Source: an uncultured bacterium
GTDB taxonomy: Bacteria; Actinomycetota; Coriobacteriia; Coriobacteriales; Coriobacteriaceae
Assembly (NCBI GenBank): GCA_905214435.1
Contig: CAJMMA010000080.1
Coordinates: 1 to 6,013 of the forward strand
Reading direction: 5' to 3'
DNA: 6,013 nt
The notes below the pieces were generated by a model. The model saw nothing but the letters and a program-made list of their open reading frames with translations, was not told the origin of the DNA and did no database searches. Below are positions 1-5,650 of this stretch, in pieces. Positions within the stretch are counted from its first letter, which is position 1, and each line of letters opens with the position of its first letter. A program made the position numbers and the translations under genes.

Positions 1-1904
1 ACGCCCTGCGCACCTCGCAGCTGTTCAACACACCCAACCTGTCGCGCTCGGCCTATGTCGCCAAGGTCGAGAAGGACAAGTGCGTGGCCTGCGGTCGCTG
101 CGTTGAGGTGTGCCCGGCTGGTGCAGCCAAGCTCGGCCAGAAGCTCTGCAGCAAAAAGGCCGGCGGACAGGTGCCCGAGTATCCGCGCCAGGAGCTGCCC
201 GATGCCACCAAGTGGGACCACACCAAGTGGTCGCCCAACTACCGCAACGACAACCGCATCGAGACGCATGAGTCCGGCACCGCTCCCTGCAAGACGGCCT
301 GCCCCGCGCACGTTGCCGTTCAGGGCTATTTGAAGCTCGCGGCGCAGGGTCGCTATGACGAGGCGCTCGCGCTCATCAAGCGCGAGAACCCGCTGCCCGC
401 TATCTGCGGCCGTGTGTGCAACCGCCGCTGTGAGGATGCCTGCACCCGCGGTCGTGTGGACGCCGCCGTGGCTATCGACGAGGTCAAGAAGTTCATCGCC
501 CAGCGCGATCTGGATGCCGCGACCCGCTATGTCCCACCTGTGGTGACCCCGACGCGTGCCGGCGGCTTCGACCAGAAGATCGCTATCATCGGTGCCGGTC
601 CGGCCGGCCTGTCCTGCGCTTTCTACCTGGCCGAGAAGGGCTACAAGCCCGTCGTGTTCGAGAAAAACGAGCGCCCGGGCGGCATGCTCACCTATGGCAT
701 TCCTAGCTTTAAGCTGCAGAAGGACGTTATCGAGGCCGAGGTCGAGGTCATTCGCCTGATGGGTGCCGAGTTCCGCTATGGCGTGGAGGTCGGTCGCGAC
801 GTGACGCTCGACGAGTTGCGCGCGCAGGGCTTTAAGGCCTTCTACGTGGCTATAGGCTGCCAGGGCGGCCGCCTTGCCGGTATTCCGGGCGAGGACGCCG
901 AGGACGTGACCGTGGCCGTCGACTTTTTGCGCGAGGTCAACAGCGGCAAGATCGATGCGCTGCCCGGCCGCACCATCGTGGTGGGCGGCGGCAACGTGGC
1001 CATCGACGTTGCCCGCAACGCCTGCCGTCTGGGTTCCGAGCACGTTGAGATGTTCTGCCTGGAGAGCGAGGCGCAGATGCCCGCCAGCGAGGAAGAGCGT
1101 CGCGAGGCCATCGAGGACGGCGCACACATCAGTTGCGGTTGGGGCCCCAAGGAGGTCCATCTGGACGAGGCCGGCCGTGTGTGCGGCATCACCTTTAAGC
1201 GCTGCACGCGCGTCTACGATGACGAGGGCCGTTTTGCGCCCGAGTACGACGAGAACGACCTGCGCCGCGTCGATGCCGACCGCGTGGTCATGTCCATCGG
1301 CCAGTCCATCGTGTGGGGCGACCTGCTGGCTGGCTCCAAGGTGGAGCTTGGCCGTGGTCAGGGCGCCCTTGCCGATCCCCAGACCTACCAGACCGCCGAA
1401 CCCGACATCTTTGTGGGCGGCGACGTCTATACCGGTCCGAGCTTTGCCATCGATGCCATCGCCGCCGGTCACGAGGCCGCCGTGTCCATCCATCGCTTTG
1501 TGCAGCCGGGCTCCACGCTCACCATCGGCCGCAACCAGCGCCGCTACGCCGCGCTCGACCGCGACGATGTCGTGATCGAGAGCTATGACAACGCGAGCCG
1601 TGAGGTTGCCCACGTGGACCACGAGCGCGAGAAGGCCGCGCCCTTCAGCGAGTACGTCGAGACCTTTACCGAAGAGCAGGTGCGCGCCGAGACCGCCCGT
1701 TGCCTTGGCTGCGGCGCCTCAATCGTCGACCCCAACAAGTGCATCGGCTGCGGCCTGTGCACCACCAAGTGCGCGTTCGATGCCATCCATCTGGATCGCG
1801 ATCGCCCCGAGTGCTCCACGATGGTCAAATACGAGCAAAAGCTCCCGAGCCTTGGCAAGTATGCTTTAAAGCGTGCAATCAAAATCAAGTTCGGTCGTAA
1901 ATAG
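1..1904 (+). CDS. FAD/NAD(P)H-dependent iron-sulfur oxidoreductase (GltD/NfnB/DPD-like), 5'-truncated by the window edge
   Basis: The reading frame is open from base 3, giving 633 visible residues; the true start lies outside. The GTG at 84 is internal because it falls inside the first cluster motif. In visible numbering there is a [4Fe-4S] motif CxxCxxCxxxCP at 27-38. A GltD/dihydropyrimidine-dehydrogenase-type domain follows at about 90-165, with CKTACP at 96-101 and CGRVC/RRCEDAC at 135-147. An FAD-binding GAGPAG is at 197-202, an NAD(P)H-binding GGGNVA at 328-333, and the FAD-closing motif GGD...AIDAIAAG at about 472-489. The C-terminal ferredoxin-like segment has CLGC at 567-570 and CxxCxxCxxxC at 580-590. 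This order indicates a cytoplasmic enzyme moving electrons between NAD(P)H, FAD and a chain of Fe-S clusters. The CxxC pair that normally precedes CxxxCP in GltD/DPD is absent, so one canonical cluster may be missing or differently ligated. The electron acceptor or substrate is unknown. It lies 96 bases upstream of a hypA-like gene. The enzyme class is confident; the reaction is not. Confidence 0.9.
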   Translation, partial: ALRTSQLFNTPNLSRSAYVAKVEKDKCVACGRCVEVCPAGAAKLGQKLCSKKAGGQVPEYPRQELPDATKWDHTKWSPNYRNDNRIETHESGTAPCKTACPAHVAVQGYLKLAAQGRYDEALALIKRENPLPAICGRVCNRRCEDACTRGRVDAAVAIDEVKKFIAQRDLDAATRYVPPVVTPTRAGGFDQKIAIIGAGPAGLSCAFYLAEKGYKPVVFEKNERPGGMLTYGIPSFKLQKDVIEAEVEVIRLMGAEFRYGVEVGRDVTLDELRAQGFKAFYVAIGCQGGRLAGIPGEDAEDVTVAVDFLREVNSGKIDALPGRTIVVGGGNVAIDVARNACRLGSEHVEMFCLESEAQMPASEEERREAIEDGAHISCGWGPKEVHLDEAGRVCGITFKRCTRVYDDEGRFAPEYDENDLRRVDADRVVMSIGQSIVWGDLLAGSKVELGRGQGALADPQTYQTAEPDIFVGGDVYTGPSFAIDAIAAGHEAAVSIHRFVQPGSTLTIGRNQRRYAALDRDDVVIESYDNASREVAHVDHEREKAAPFSEYVETFTEEQVRAETARCLGCGASIVDPNKCIGCGLCTTKCAFDAIHLDRDRPECSTMVKYEQKLPSLGKYALKRAIKIKFGRK

Positions 1905-1919
1905 GTAACCATGGCGGGT

Positions 1920-1955
1920 AAGGGGACGGCGCAGACTAGATTTCGCTGTCCCCTT
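1920..1955. repeat. GC-rich 12-bp hairpin between the oxidoreductase and hypA; REP-like or weak terminator
   Basis: Arm 1920-1931 (AAGGGGACGGCG) pairs with 1944-1955 (CGCTGTCCCCTT) over 12 positions including one G-T wobble, around a 12-base loop containing GACTAG. The following bases are GCTTTGAGTTTG, which lacks a clean T tract, so it would be a poor intrinsic terminator as read on the + strand. Its GGGGACG arm and GACTAG loop recur in the larger inverted repeat downstream of hypA. That suggests a dispersed intergenic hairpin family rather than a terminator alone. It may still reduce read-through or stabilise the 3' end of the upstream mRNA. Confidence 0.6.
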
Positions 1956-1986
1956 GCTTTGAGTTTGCATCGCATCAACCGTTGTT

Positions 1987-1993
1987 GAAAGGT
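1987..1993 (+). promoter_or_regulatory. ribosome binding site supporting the TTG start of hypA
   Basis: GAAAGGT lies 7 bases before the TTG at 2001. It is a modest Shine-Dalgarno match, but the spacing is right and no ATG or GTG nearby would give a HypA-like N-terminus. Confidence 0.55.
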
Positions 1994-2000
1994 TTCTACC

Positions 2001-2429
2001 TTGCATGAATTGGGAATCGTTTATCACATTATTCGCGATGTTGAGAACGTGGCGCGCGCCAATGGCGTGCGTCGCGTTTCGAGCGTCACGCTGCTGCTGG
2101 GCGAGGTCTCGGGCGTCGTTCCCGACTTGCTGCTCGACGCTTGGCGCTGGGCGGCAGATAAAAAGTCCATCACGCAGGGCGCGGAGCTTATCGTGGAGCC
2201 CGTCGAGGCCGTGACGCATTGCGAGGCGTGCGGCCGCGACTATGCGACAGTCGAGCACGGCAAGACCTGCCCCCATTGCGGCAGTGGCGATACCTATTTG
2301 CTCCAGGGCCAAGAGGTCATGATCAAGCAGATCGAGACCCCCGACGAGGATCCGGCAGACGCTGCCCCCGGCGGCCCTTCTGACGCCCCCGACGCCGTCG
2401 ACGCCGCTAACCCTCTCCACATCGTCTAG
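2001..2429 (+). CDS. hypA: HypA-family nickel metallochaperone-like protein with an acidic C-terminal extension
   Basis: The 142-residue product begins MHELGIV when translated from TTG. The M-H-E start is the family hallmark, because His2 (with Glu3) takes part in nickel binding, and this decides the start codon. A zinc-binding domain is visible as CEAC at 74-77 and CPHC at 90-93, followed by the conserved TYLLQGQEVMIKQIE strand that closes the fold. HypA normally hands nickel to [NiFe]-hydrogenase precursors, and sometimes urease, in the cytoplasm. Residue 5 is Gly where classical HypA has Ser. The family is usually about 113-118 residues; residues 113-142 here add an acidic, Pro/Ala-rich, probably disordered tail (TPDEDPADAAPGG... 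ending NPLHIV). It follows the Fe-S flavoenzyme by 96 bases, and no hydrogenase or hypB is visible. Family membership is firm; a hydrogenase role here is only inferred, and it may serve the flavoenzyme or another metalloprotein. Confidence 0.9.
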   Translation: MHELGIVYHIIRDVENVARANGVRRVSSVTLLLGEVSGVVPDLLLDAWRWAADKKSITQGAELIVEPVEAVTHCEACGRDYATVEHGKTCPHCGSGDTYLLQGQEVMIKQIETPDEDPADAAPGGPSDAPDAVDAANPLHIV

Positions 2430-2433
2430 CCCC

Positions 2434-2489
2434 TAGTCGTTGGGGACGTTCTTGTTTGACTAGTCGTTTAAGAACGTCCCCAACGACTA
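2434..2489. repeat. 20-bp perfect inverted repeat (REP-like palindrome) downstream of hypA
   Basis: Arms 2434-2453 and 2470-2489 are exact reverse complements over 20 bases, centred on GGGGACGTTCTT / AAGAACGTCCCC, with a 16-base loop. The loop contains the 8-bp palindrome GACTAGTC (2458-2465). It also repeats the arm's outer TAGTCGTT (2461-2468), so an alternative pairing with 2482-2489 is possible. No T tract follows on the + strand (ACTTGCGC), so it is not a standard rho-independent terminator, although it could protect the hypA mRNA 3' end. Read on the minus strand the hairpin is entered through GTAG, the tetranucleotide found beside REP hairpins handled by RAYT-type Y1 transposases. That link is suggestive only, since no such transposase is in the window. 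Confidence 0.8.
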
Positions 2490-2532
2490 CTTGCGCTAGA
2501 GCATAAGTTATACAATTAGTCAAGTTATGTCT

Positions 2533-2543
2533 GTTTAAACAAA
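2533..2543. repeat. first copy of the GTTTAAACAAA repeat
   Basis: The 8-bp palindrome GTTTAAAC followed by AAA. An identical 11-base copy lies at 2695-2705, 162 bases downstream in the same orientation. It may be a regulator-binding site. Confidence 0.4.
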
Positions 2544-2694
2544 ATAGCGGCACGCAGGCGCATTGGGATTAACCTAAAAGCGGCGTTAATGAACAGAGTG
2601 TCTGTATATATCTGTGAAAGTAATTGGGAAATCACGTTTTAGTAGGCAATGAGCTGTAAATCAGCAACGTAATCAATTTGTAACAAACTTAGAC

Positions 2695-2705
2695 GTTTAA
2701 ACAAA
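2695..2705. repeat. second copy of the GTTTAAACAAA repeat
   Basis: Exact 11-base repeat of 2533-2543, lying about 50 bases upstream of the proposed -10 box and between two other palindromes (2677-2687 and 2709-2722). Its position suits an upstream activator or repressor site. Confidence 0.4.
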
Positions 2706-2708
2706 TAA

Positions 2709-2722
2709 TGCAACCGTTTGCG
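2709..2722. promoter_or_regulatory. LacI/CcpA-type operator-like palindrome (cre-like)
   Basis: TGCAACCGTTTGCG fits the LacI-family pattern TGnAAnCGnTTnCA at every defined position except the last. Its core GCAAnCGnTTGC is symmetric with a central CG. The centre lies about 40 bases upstream of the TATACT box, near -50 of the expected transcript start, a position typical for activation or partial repression. LacI-family proteins are common regulators of sugar-transport operons. The match is to a general pattern, so the particular regulator is unknown. Confidence 0.45.
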
Positions 2723-2753
2723 AATTTAGCTATAAATCCACAAGGCGAACAGG

Positions 2754-2759
2754 TATACT
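2754..2759 (+). promoter_or_regulatory. -10 box of the probable PTS operon promoter
   Basis: TATACT matches the housekeeping -10 consensus at five of six bases. It lies 47 bases before the EIIAB start codon, leaving a leader of about 40 bases. The bases at the -35 position (around 2731-2736, TATAAA) match TTGACA poorly, suggesting dependence on an activator at the palindromes upstream. A weak imperfect hairpin (about 2768-2789, loop GGAAA) could form in the leader just before the ribosome binding site. Confidence 0.5.
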
Positions 2760-2792
2760 CCTTTATTGTCGTGTAGGAAATACGTAGACAAA

Positions 2793-2800
2793 AAGGAGGT
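2793..2800 (+). promoter_or_regulatory. strong ribosome binding site that decides the EIIAB start
   Basis: AAGGAGGT is a near-perfect Shine-Dalgarno. It is 6 bases from the ATG at 2807 but only 3 from the in-frame GTG at 2804, so ATG 2807 is preferred. That start also gives the family-typical N-terminus MVSIVLASHG. Confidence 0.8.
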
Positions 2801-2806
2801 TATGTG

Positions 2807-3796
2807 ATGGTAAGTATTGTTCTTGCTAGCCATGGTGACTTGGCGGCTGGAATCAAGCAGACGGGCTCGATGGTCTTTGGCGATCAGCCGTCTGTTGCCG
2901 TGGTCTCGCTCGAGCCGAGCATGGGCCCCGACGACTTCCGTGCCAAGGTCGAGGAGGCAATCGCTTCCTTCGAGGACCAGGAGCAGGTGCTCTTCCTCGT
3001 TGATCTGTGGGGCGGCACGCCGTTCAACCAGATCAGCGGGCTCATCGAGGGCCACGATTCCTGGGCTATCGTCACCGGTGTCAACCTGCCTATGCTCATC
3101 GAGGCATATTCGCAGCGCTTTGACGCAAAGAACACTGCACATGCGATCGCAAAACATCTCGTGACTGAGGCTAAGGCCGGCGTGCGCGTCAAGCCCGAGT
3201 CTCTGGAGCCCGAGGAGAAGAAGCCGGCTGCGGCCGCCGCTGCTCCTGCGGGTGCCATTCCTCCGGGAACGGTGATCGGCGACGGGCACATCAAGATCGC
3301 CCACGTCCGTATCGACACGCGCCTGCTGCATGGTCAGGTGGCCACCACGTGGACCAAGCAGATCAACCCCAACCGCATCATCGTGGTCTCCGACGGCGTT
3401 GCTCACGACGAGCTCCGCAAGACCATGATCGAGCAGGCTGCCCCTCCGGGAGTCCACGCCAACGTCGTGCCTATCAAGAAGATGGCCGAGGTCGTCAAGG
3501 ACACGCGCTTTGGCGACACCAAGGCGATGCTGCTGTTCGAGAACCCGCAGGATCTGCTCAGGGCCATCGAGGCCGGCGTCGACATCAAGGAAGCCAACAT
3601 CGGTTCCATGGCCCACTCCAAGGGCAAGGTCGTCGTCACTAACGCTGTCGCTATGGGCGATGACGATGTCAAGACCATCGAGGCTCTCAAGGCCAAGGGC
3701 GTCAAGTTCGAGGTCCGCAAGGTTCCTTCGGATTCCTCCGAGGATCTCGACGCCATGTTGAAGAAAGCTAAGGCCGAACTGGCCGCTCAAGCATAG
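2807..3796 (+). CDS. manX: PTS mannose-family transporter, fused EIIAB component
   Basis: A 329-residue cytoplasmic phosphotransfer protein with the same layout as E. coli ManX (about 323 residues). The IIA domain (about 1-128) carries ASHG with the phosphorylated His9, and the family motif LVDLWGGTPFN at 64-74. An Ala/Pro/Glu-rich hinge (about 130-158) follows. The IIB domain (about 162-326) begins KIAHVRIDTRLLHGQV, with the second phosphorylated His at 175. Phosphate is passed from HPr to His9, to His175, and then to the sugar as it enters through EIIC/EIID. It is the first gene of an operon with EIIC, whose start is 18 bases downstream with its own ribosome binding site. Glucose/mannose-type hexoses are usual substrates of this family, but fructose, sorbose or amino-sugar specificity cannot be excluded from sequence. 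The gene is intact and both active-site histidines are present. Confidence 0.95.
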   Translation: MVSIVLASHGDLAAGIKQTGSMVFGDQPSVAVVSLEPSMGPDDFRAKVEEAIASFEDQEQVLFLVDLWGGTPFNQISGLIEGHDSWAIVTGVNLPMLIEAYSQRFDAKNTAHAIAKHLVTEAKAGVRVKPESLEPEEKKPAAAAAAPAGAIPPGTVIGDGHIKIAHVRIDTRLLHGQVATTWTKQINPNRIIVVSDGVAHDELRKTMIEQAAPPGVHANVVPIKKMAEVVKDTRFGDTKAMLLFENPQDLLRAIEAGVDIKEANIGSMAHSKGKVVVTNAVAMGDDDVKTIEALKAKGVKFEVRKVPSDSSEDLDAMLKKAKAELAAQA

Positions 3797-3797
3797 T

Positions 3798-3806
3798 AAA
3801 GGAGGG
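3798..3806 (+). promoter_or_regulatory. ribosome binding site of the EIIC gene
   Basis: AAAGGAGGG, beginning right after the EIIAB stop codon and 8 bases before ATG 3815. Strong match and good spacing, consistent with efficient translation of each operon gene. Confidence 0.75.
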
Positions 3807-3814
3807 TCCGATAC

Positions 3815-4633
3815 ATGTCTGCAATCACTATTCTGCTTGTTGCGATTGTCGCGTTGCTTGCCGGTATGGAAGGCATTCTGGATGAGTTCCAGTTCCATCA
3901 GCCGCTCGTGGCATGCACGCTTATCGGTCTCGTAACCGGTCACCTTCAGGAGGGCATCCTCCTGGGCGGTTCGCTCCAGATGATGGCCCTTGGCTGGGCT
4001 AACGTCGGCGCCGCCGTCGCGCCTGACGCCGCTCTGGCCTCGGTCGCTTCTTCGATCATCATGGTGCTCGCCCTCAACGGTGGCGCCACCGATTCGGCCA
4101 AGGCCGTTACCGCCGCCATCGCCGTCGCCGTCCCGCTGTCGGTCGCTGGCCTGTTCCTGACCATGATCTGCCGTACCCTGGCTACCGCTATGGTTCACGG
4201 CATGGACGCCTGCGCCGAGAAGGGCGACTTCGCCGGCATCGAGCGTTGGCAGTACGCCGGCATCCTCATGCAGGGTGTTCGTATCGCCATCCCGGCAGTA
4301 CTTCTGTGCATCATCCCGGCCGAGGCCGTTACCAACGCGCTTAACGCTATGCCCGATTGGCTGTCCGGCGGCATGGCTGTCGGCGGCGGCATGGTCGCTT
4401 CCGTCGGTTACGCCATGGTCATCAACATGATGGCCACCAAGGAGACCTGGCCGTTCTTCATCCTCGGCTTTGTCCTTGCTGCCATCCCTCAGCTCACGCT
4501 GATCGCCCTTGGCCTCATCGGCATCTCCCTTGCCCTCATCTACCTTGGCCTTAAGGATCTGGCCAAGCAGGGTGGCGGCATGGGCGGTGGCTCCGGTGAC
4601 CCGCTCGGCGACATTCTGAACGATTACGAGTAG
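3815..4633 (+). CDS. manY: PTS mannose-family transporter, EIIC membrane component
   Basis: A 272-residue hydrophobic membrane protein that, with EIID, forms the sugar-translocating channel. It starts MSAITILLVAIVALLAGMEGILDEFQFHQPL, very like E. coli ManY. It carries the signature region LLGGSLQMMALGWANVGAAVAPDAALAS at about 49-76, in the part of the family that lines the substrate path. Further hydrophobic stretches lie at about 95-120, 148-170, 184-206 and 212-247, and the protein ends in a soluble Gly-rich tail (GGGMGGGSGDPLGD, about 253-266). Length is normal for the family. It lies between EIIAB (18-base gap) and EIID (16-base gap), each with its own ribosome binding site. In Firmicutes the IIC/IID pair is also the docking site of class IIa bacteriocins; whether this applies here is unknown. 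Confidence 0.95.
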   Translation: MSAITILLVAIVALLAGMEGILDEFQFHQPLVACTLIGLVTGHLQEGILLGGSLQMMALGWANVGAAVAPDAALASVASSIIMVLALNGGATDSAKAVTAAIAVAVPLSVAGLFLTMICRTLATAMVHGMDACAEKGDFAGIERWQYAGILMQGVRIAIPAVLLCIIPAEAVTNALNAMPDWLSGGMAVGGGMVASVGYAMVINMMATKETWPFFILGFVLAAIPQLTLIALGLIGISLALIYLGLKDLAKQGGGMGGGSGDPLGDILNDYE

Positions 4634-4641
4634 GAGGGGAG
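4632..4641 (+). promoter_or_regulatory. ribosome binding site deciding the EIID start
   Basis: AGGAGGGGAG overlaps the EIIC stop codon. Its distal GGAG/GGGAG part is 8 bases from ATG 4650, while the in-frame GTG at 4641 is part of the purine tract itself and cannot be spaced correctly. ATG 4650 gives the expected short polar N-terminus MAENKIQLTK. Confidence 0.7.
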
Positions 4642-4649
4642 TGATACAT

Positions 4650-5570
4650 ATGGCAGAGAACAAGATTCAGCTCACCAAGGCTGACCGTAAGAAGGTTTGC
4701 TTCCGTCATCAGTTCCTTCAGGGCTCGTGGAACTACGAGCGTATGCAGAACGGCGGCTGGTGCTTCGCAATGATCCCTGCGATCAAGAAGCTCTACACCA
4801 GCAAGGATGACCAGATTGCCGCTCTTAAGCGCCACCTGGAGTTCTATAACACCCACCCCTATGTTTCCGCCCCCGTCATTGGCGTTACCCTCGCCCTCGA
4901 GGAGGAGCGCGCCAACGGTGCTCCGATTGACGACGTCGCCATTCAGGGCGTCAAGGTCGGTATGATGGGCCCGCTCGCCGGCGTCGGCGACCCCGCCTTC
5001 TGGTTCACCCTTCGCCCGATTCTGGGTGCACTGGGCGCTTCCCTGGCCCTGTCCGGCAGCATCGCCGGTCCGCTGCTGTTCTTCTTCGCGTGGAACATCA
5101 TTCGTTACGCCTTCCTGTGGTACACGCAGGAGTTTGGCTACAAGGTCGGCTCCTCCATCGCCAAGGACCTCTCCGGCGGTCTGATGGGCAAGGTCACCGA
5201 GGGTGCTTCCATCCTGGGTATGTTCATCATCGGCGCCCTGGTCGAGCGCTGGGTGTCCATCTCCTTCACCCCGGTCGTCTCCAAGGTCACGCAGTCCGCT
5301 GGCGCCTATATCGACTGGGCCAACCTGCCCGCCGGTTCTGAGGGCATCAAGCAGGCATTGACGATGTACAGCTCTGTCGGTGCCAACGCACTCGACCCGG
5401 TGAAGGTCACCACGCTTCAGGCCAACCTCGATCAGCTCATCCCCGGCCTTGCCGCCGTGTGCCTGACCCTTCTGGTCTGCAAGCTCCTCAAGAAGAAGGT
5501 CAGCCCGATCGTCATCATCCTGGCTCTCTTCGCCGTCGGCATCATCGGTCGCGTCTGCGGCTTCATGTAA
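4650..5570 (+). CDS. manZ: PTS mannose-family transporter, EIID membrane component
   Basis: A 306-residue partner of EIIC in the membrane sugar channel. The N-terminal part (about 1-100) is soluble or amphipathic and carries the family motif FLQGSWNYERMQNGGW at 22-37, followed by MIPAIKKLY. The signature GPLAGVGDPAFW is at 107-118. Hydrophobic segments follow at about 120-136, 137-158 and 183-200, and two near the C-terminus at about 264-281 and 286-304. Between residues 206 and 262 there is a long polar stretch (FTPVVSK...GANALDPVKVTTLQANLDQL). It appears longer than in E. coli ManZ (about 285 residues) and resembles the extra region in many Gram-positive EIID proteins; that comparison is from memory. 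It is the last gene of the PTS transcript, followed by a strong terminator. No frameshift or missing motif is seen. Confidence 0.95.
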   Translation: MAENKIQLTKADRKKVCFRHQFLQGSWNYERMQNGGWCFAMIPAIKKLYTSKDDQIAALKRHLEFYNTHPYVSAPVIGVTLALEEERANGAPIDDVAIQGVKVGMMGPLAGVGDPAFWFTLRPILGALGASLALSGSIAGPLLFFFAWNIIRYAFLWYTQEFGYKVGSSIAKDLSGGLMGKVTEGASILGMFIIGALVERWVSISFTPVVSKVTQSAGAYIDWANLPAGSEGIKQALTMYSSVGANALDPVKVTTLQANLDQLIPGLAAVCLTLLVCKLLKKKVSPIVIILALFAVGIIGRVCGFM

Positions 5571-5620
5571 GCACGCTTCGGCTTAAGACCGAGAGTTGCT
5601 AGGCAAGGGCTTTTGAGCCA

Positions 5621-5650
5621 TTGAAACGGACCGCACCCGGTGGGTACACT
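5621..5650 (+). promoter_or_regulatory. candidate manO promoter embedded in the PTS terminator hairpin
   Basis: TTGAAA at 5621-5626 (five of six to the -35 consensus) and TACACT at 5645-5650 (four of six to the -10) are separated by 18 bases. The expected start point is near 5657, giving a leader of about 34 bases before ATG 5691. The -10 overlaps the apical part of the terminator hairpin. A transcript starting near 5657 would contain only part of the right arm and could not fold the terminator, so manO could be expressed independently of the PTS operon. This rests on consensus matching alone. Confidence 0.45.

Larger units (their letters stand above)
2490..2803 (+). promoter_or_regulatory. 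AT-rich control region upstream of the mannose-family PTS operon
   Basis: About 310 bases without a convincing gene on either strand; composition is much more AT-rich than the flanking genes. Visible elements are: direct repeats of AAGTTAT (2505-2511, 2522-2528); two copies of GTTTAAACAAA (2533-2543, 2695-2705); an inverted repeat ATTAAC/GTTAAT (2568-2573, 2585-2590); ACAGAgtgTCTGT (2593-2605), with TCTGT again at 2611-2615; the palindrome TTTGTaACAAA (2677-2687); a LacI-type site (2709-2722); and a -10 box (2754-2759). The density of palindromes just before a strongly translated transporter operon suggests multi-input transcriptional control. None of the regulators is identified by sequence here. 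Confidence 0.65.

Noticed and set aside
84..86. GTG as the start of the oxidoreductase
   Set aside because: It lies inside the first CxxCxxCxxxCP cluster motif, and the frame stays open with sensible sequence (…NLSRSAYVAKVEKDKC) back to the window edge.
955..1575. 206-codon + strand frame inside the flavoenzyme
   Set aside because: Out of frame with the FAD/NAD(P)H motifs; product is Arg/Ser/Pro/Ala-rich, as expected of a shifted reading of GC-rich DNA.
1866..2420. 184-codon open frame on the minus strand over hypA
   Set aside because: Covers the HypA coding region, which has clear zinc and nickel motifs in the + frame; no domain or ribosome binding site seen.
2434..2489. Rho-independent terminator of hypA
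   Set aside because: The stem is strong but no T tract follows on the + strand, and its similarity to the hairpin at 1920-1955 favours a repeat element.
2549..2562. Possible sigma-54 (-24/-12) promoter, as in LevR-controlled man operons
   Set aside because: GG at 2549-2550 is followed after ten bases by CA, not GC, and the flanks do not fit TGGCAC/TTGC. Actinobacteria also generally lack sigma-54.
2726..4663. 645-codon open frame on the minus strand across the PTS operon
   Set aside because: It mirrors manX and manY, whose strong families and ribosome binding sites are on the + strand. The long antisense frame follows from GC-rich codon use; its product is low-complexity in Asp, Gly, His and Arg with no recognisable domain.
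5577..5593. Small hairpin right after the EIID stop (TTCGG/CCGAG)
   Set aside because: Only five pairs including a wobble, with no T tract; the convincing terminator is at 5627-5674.
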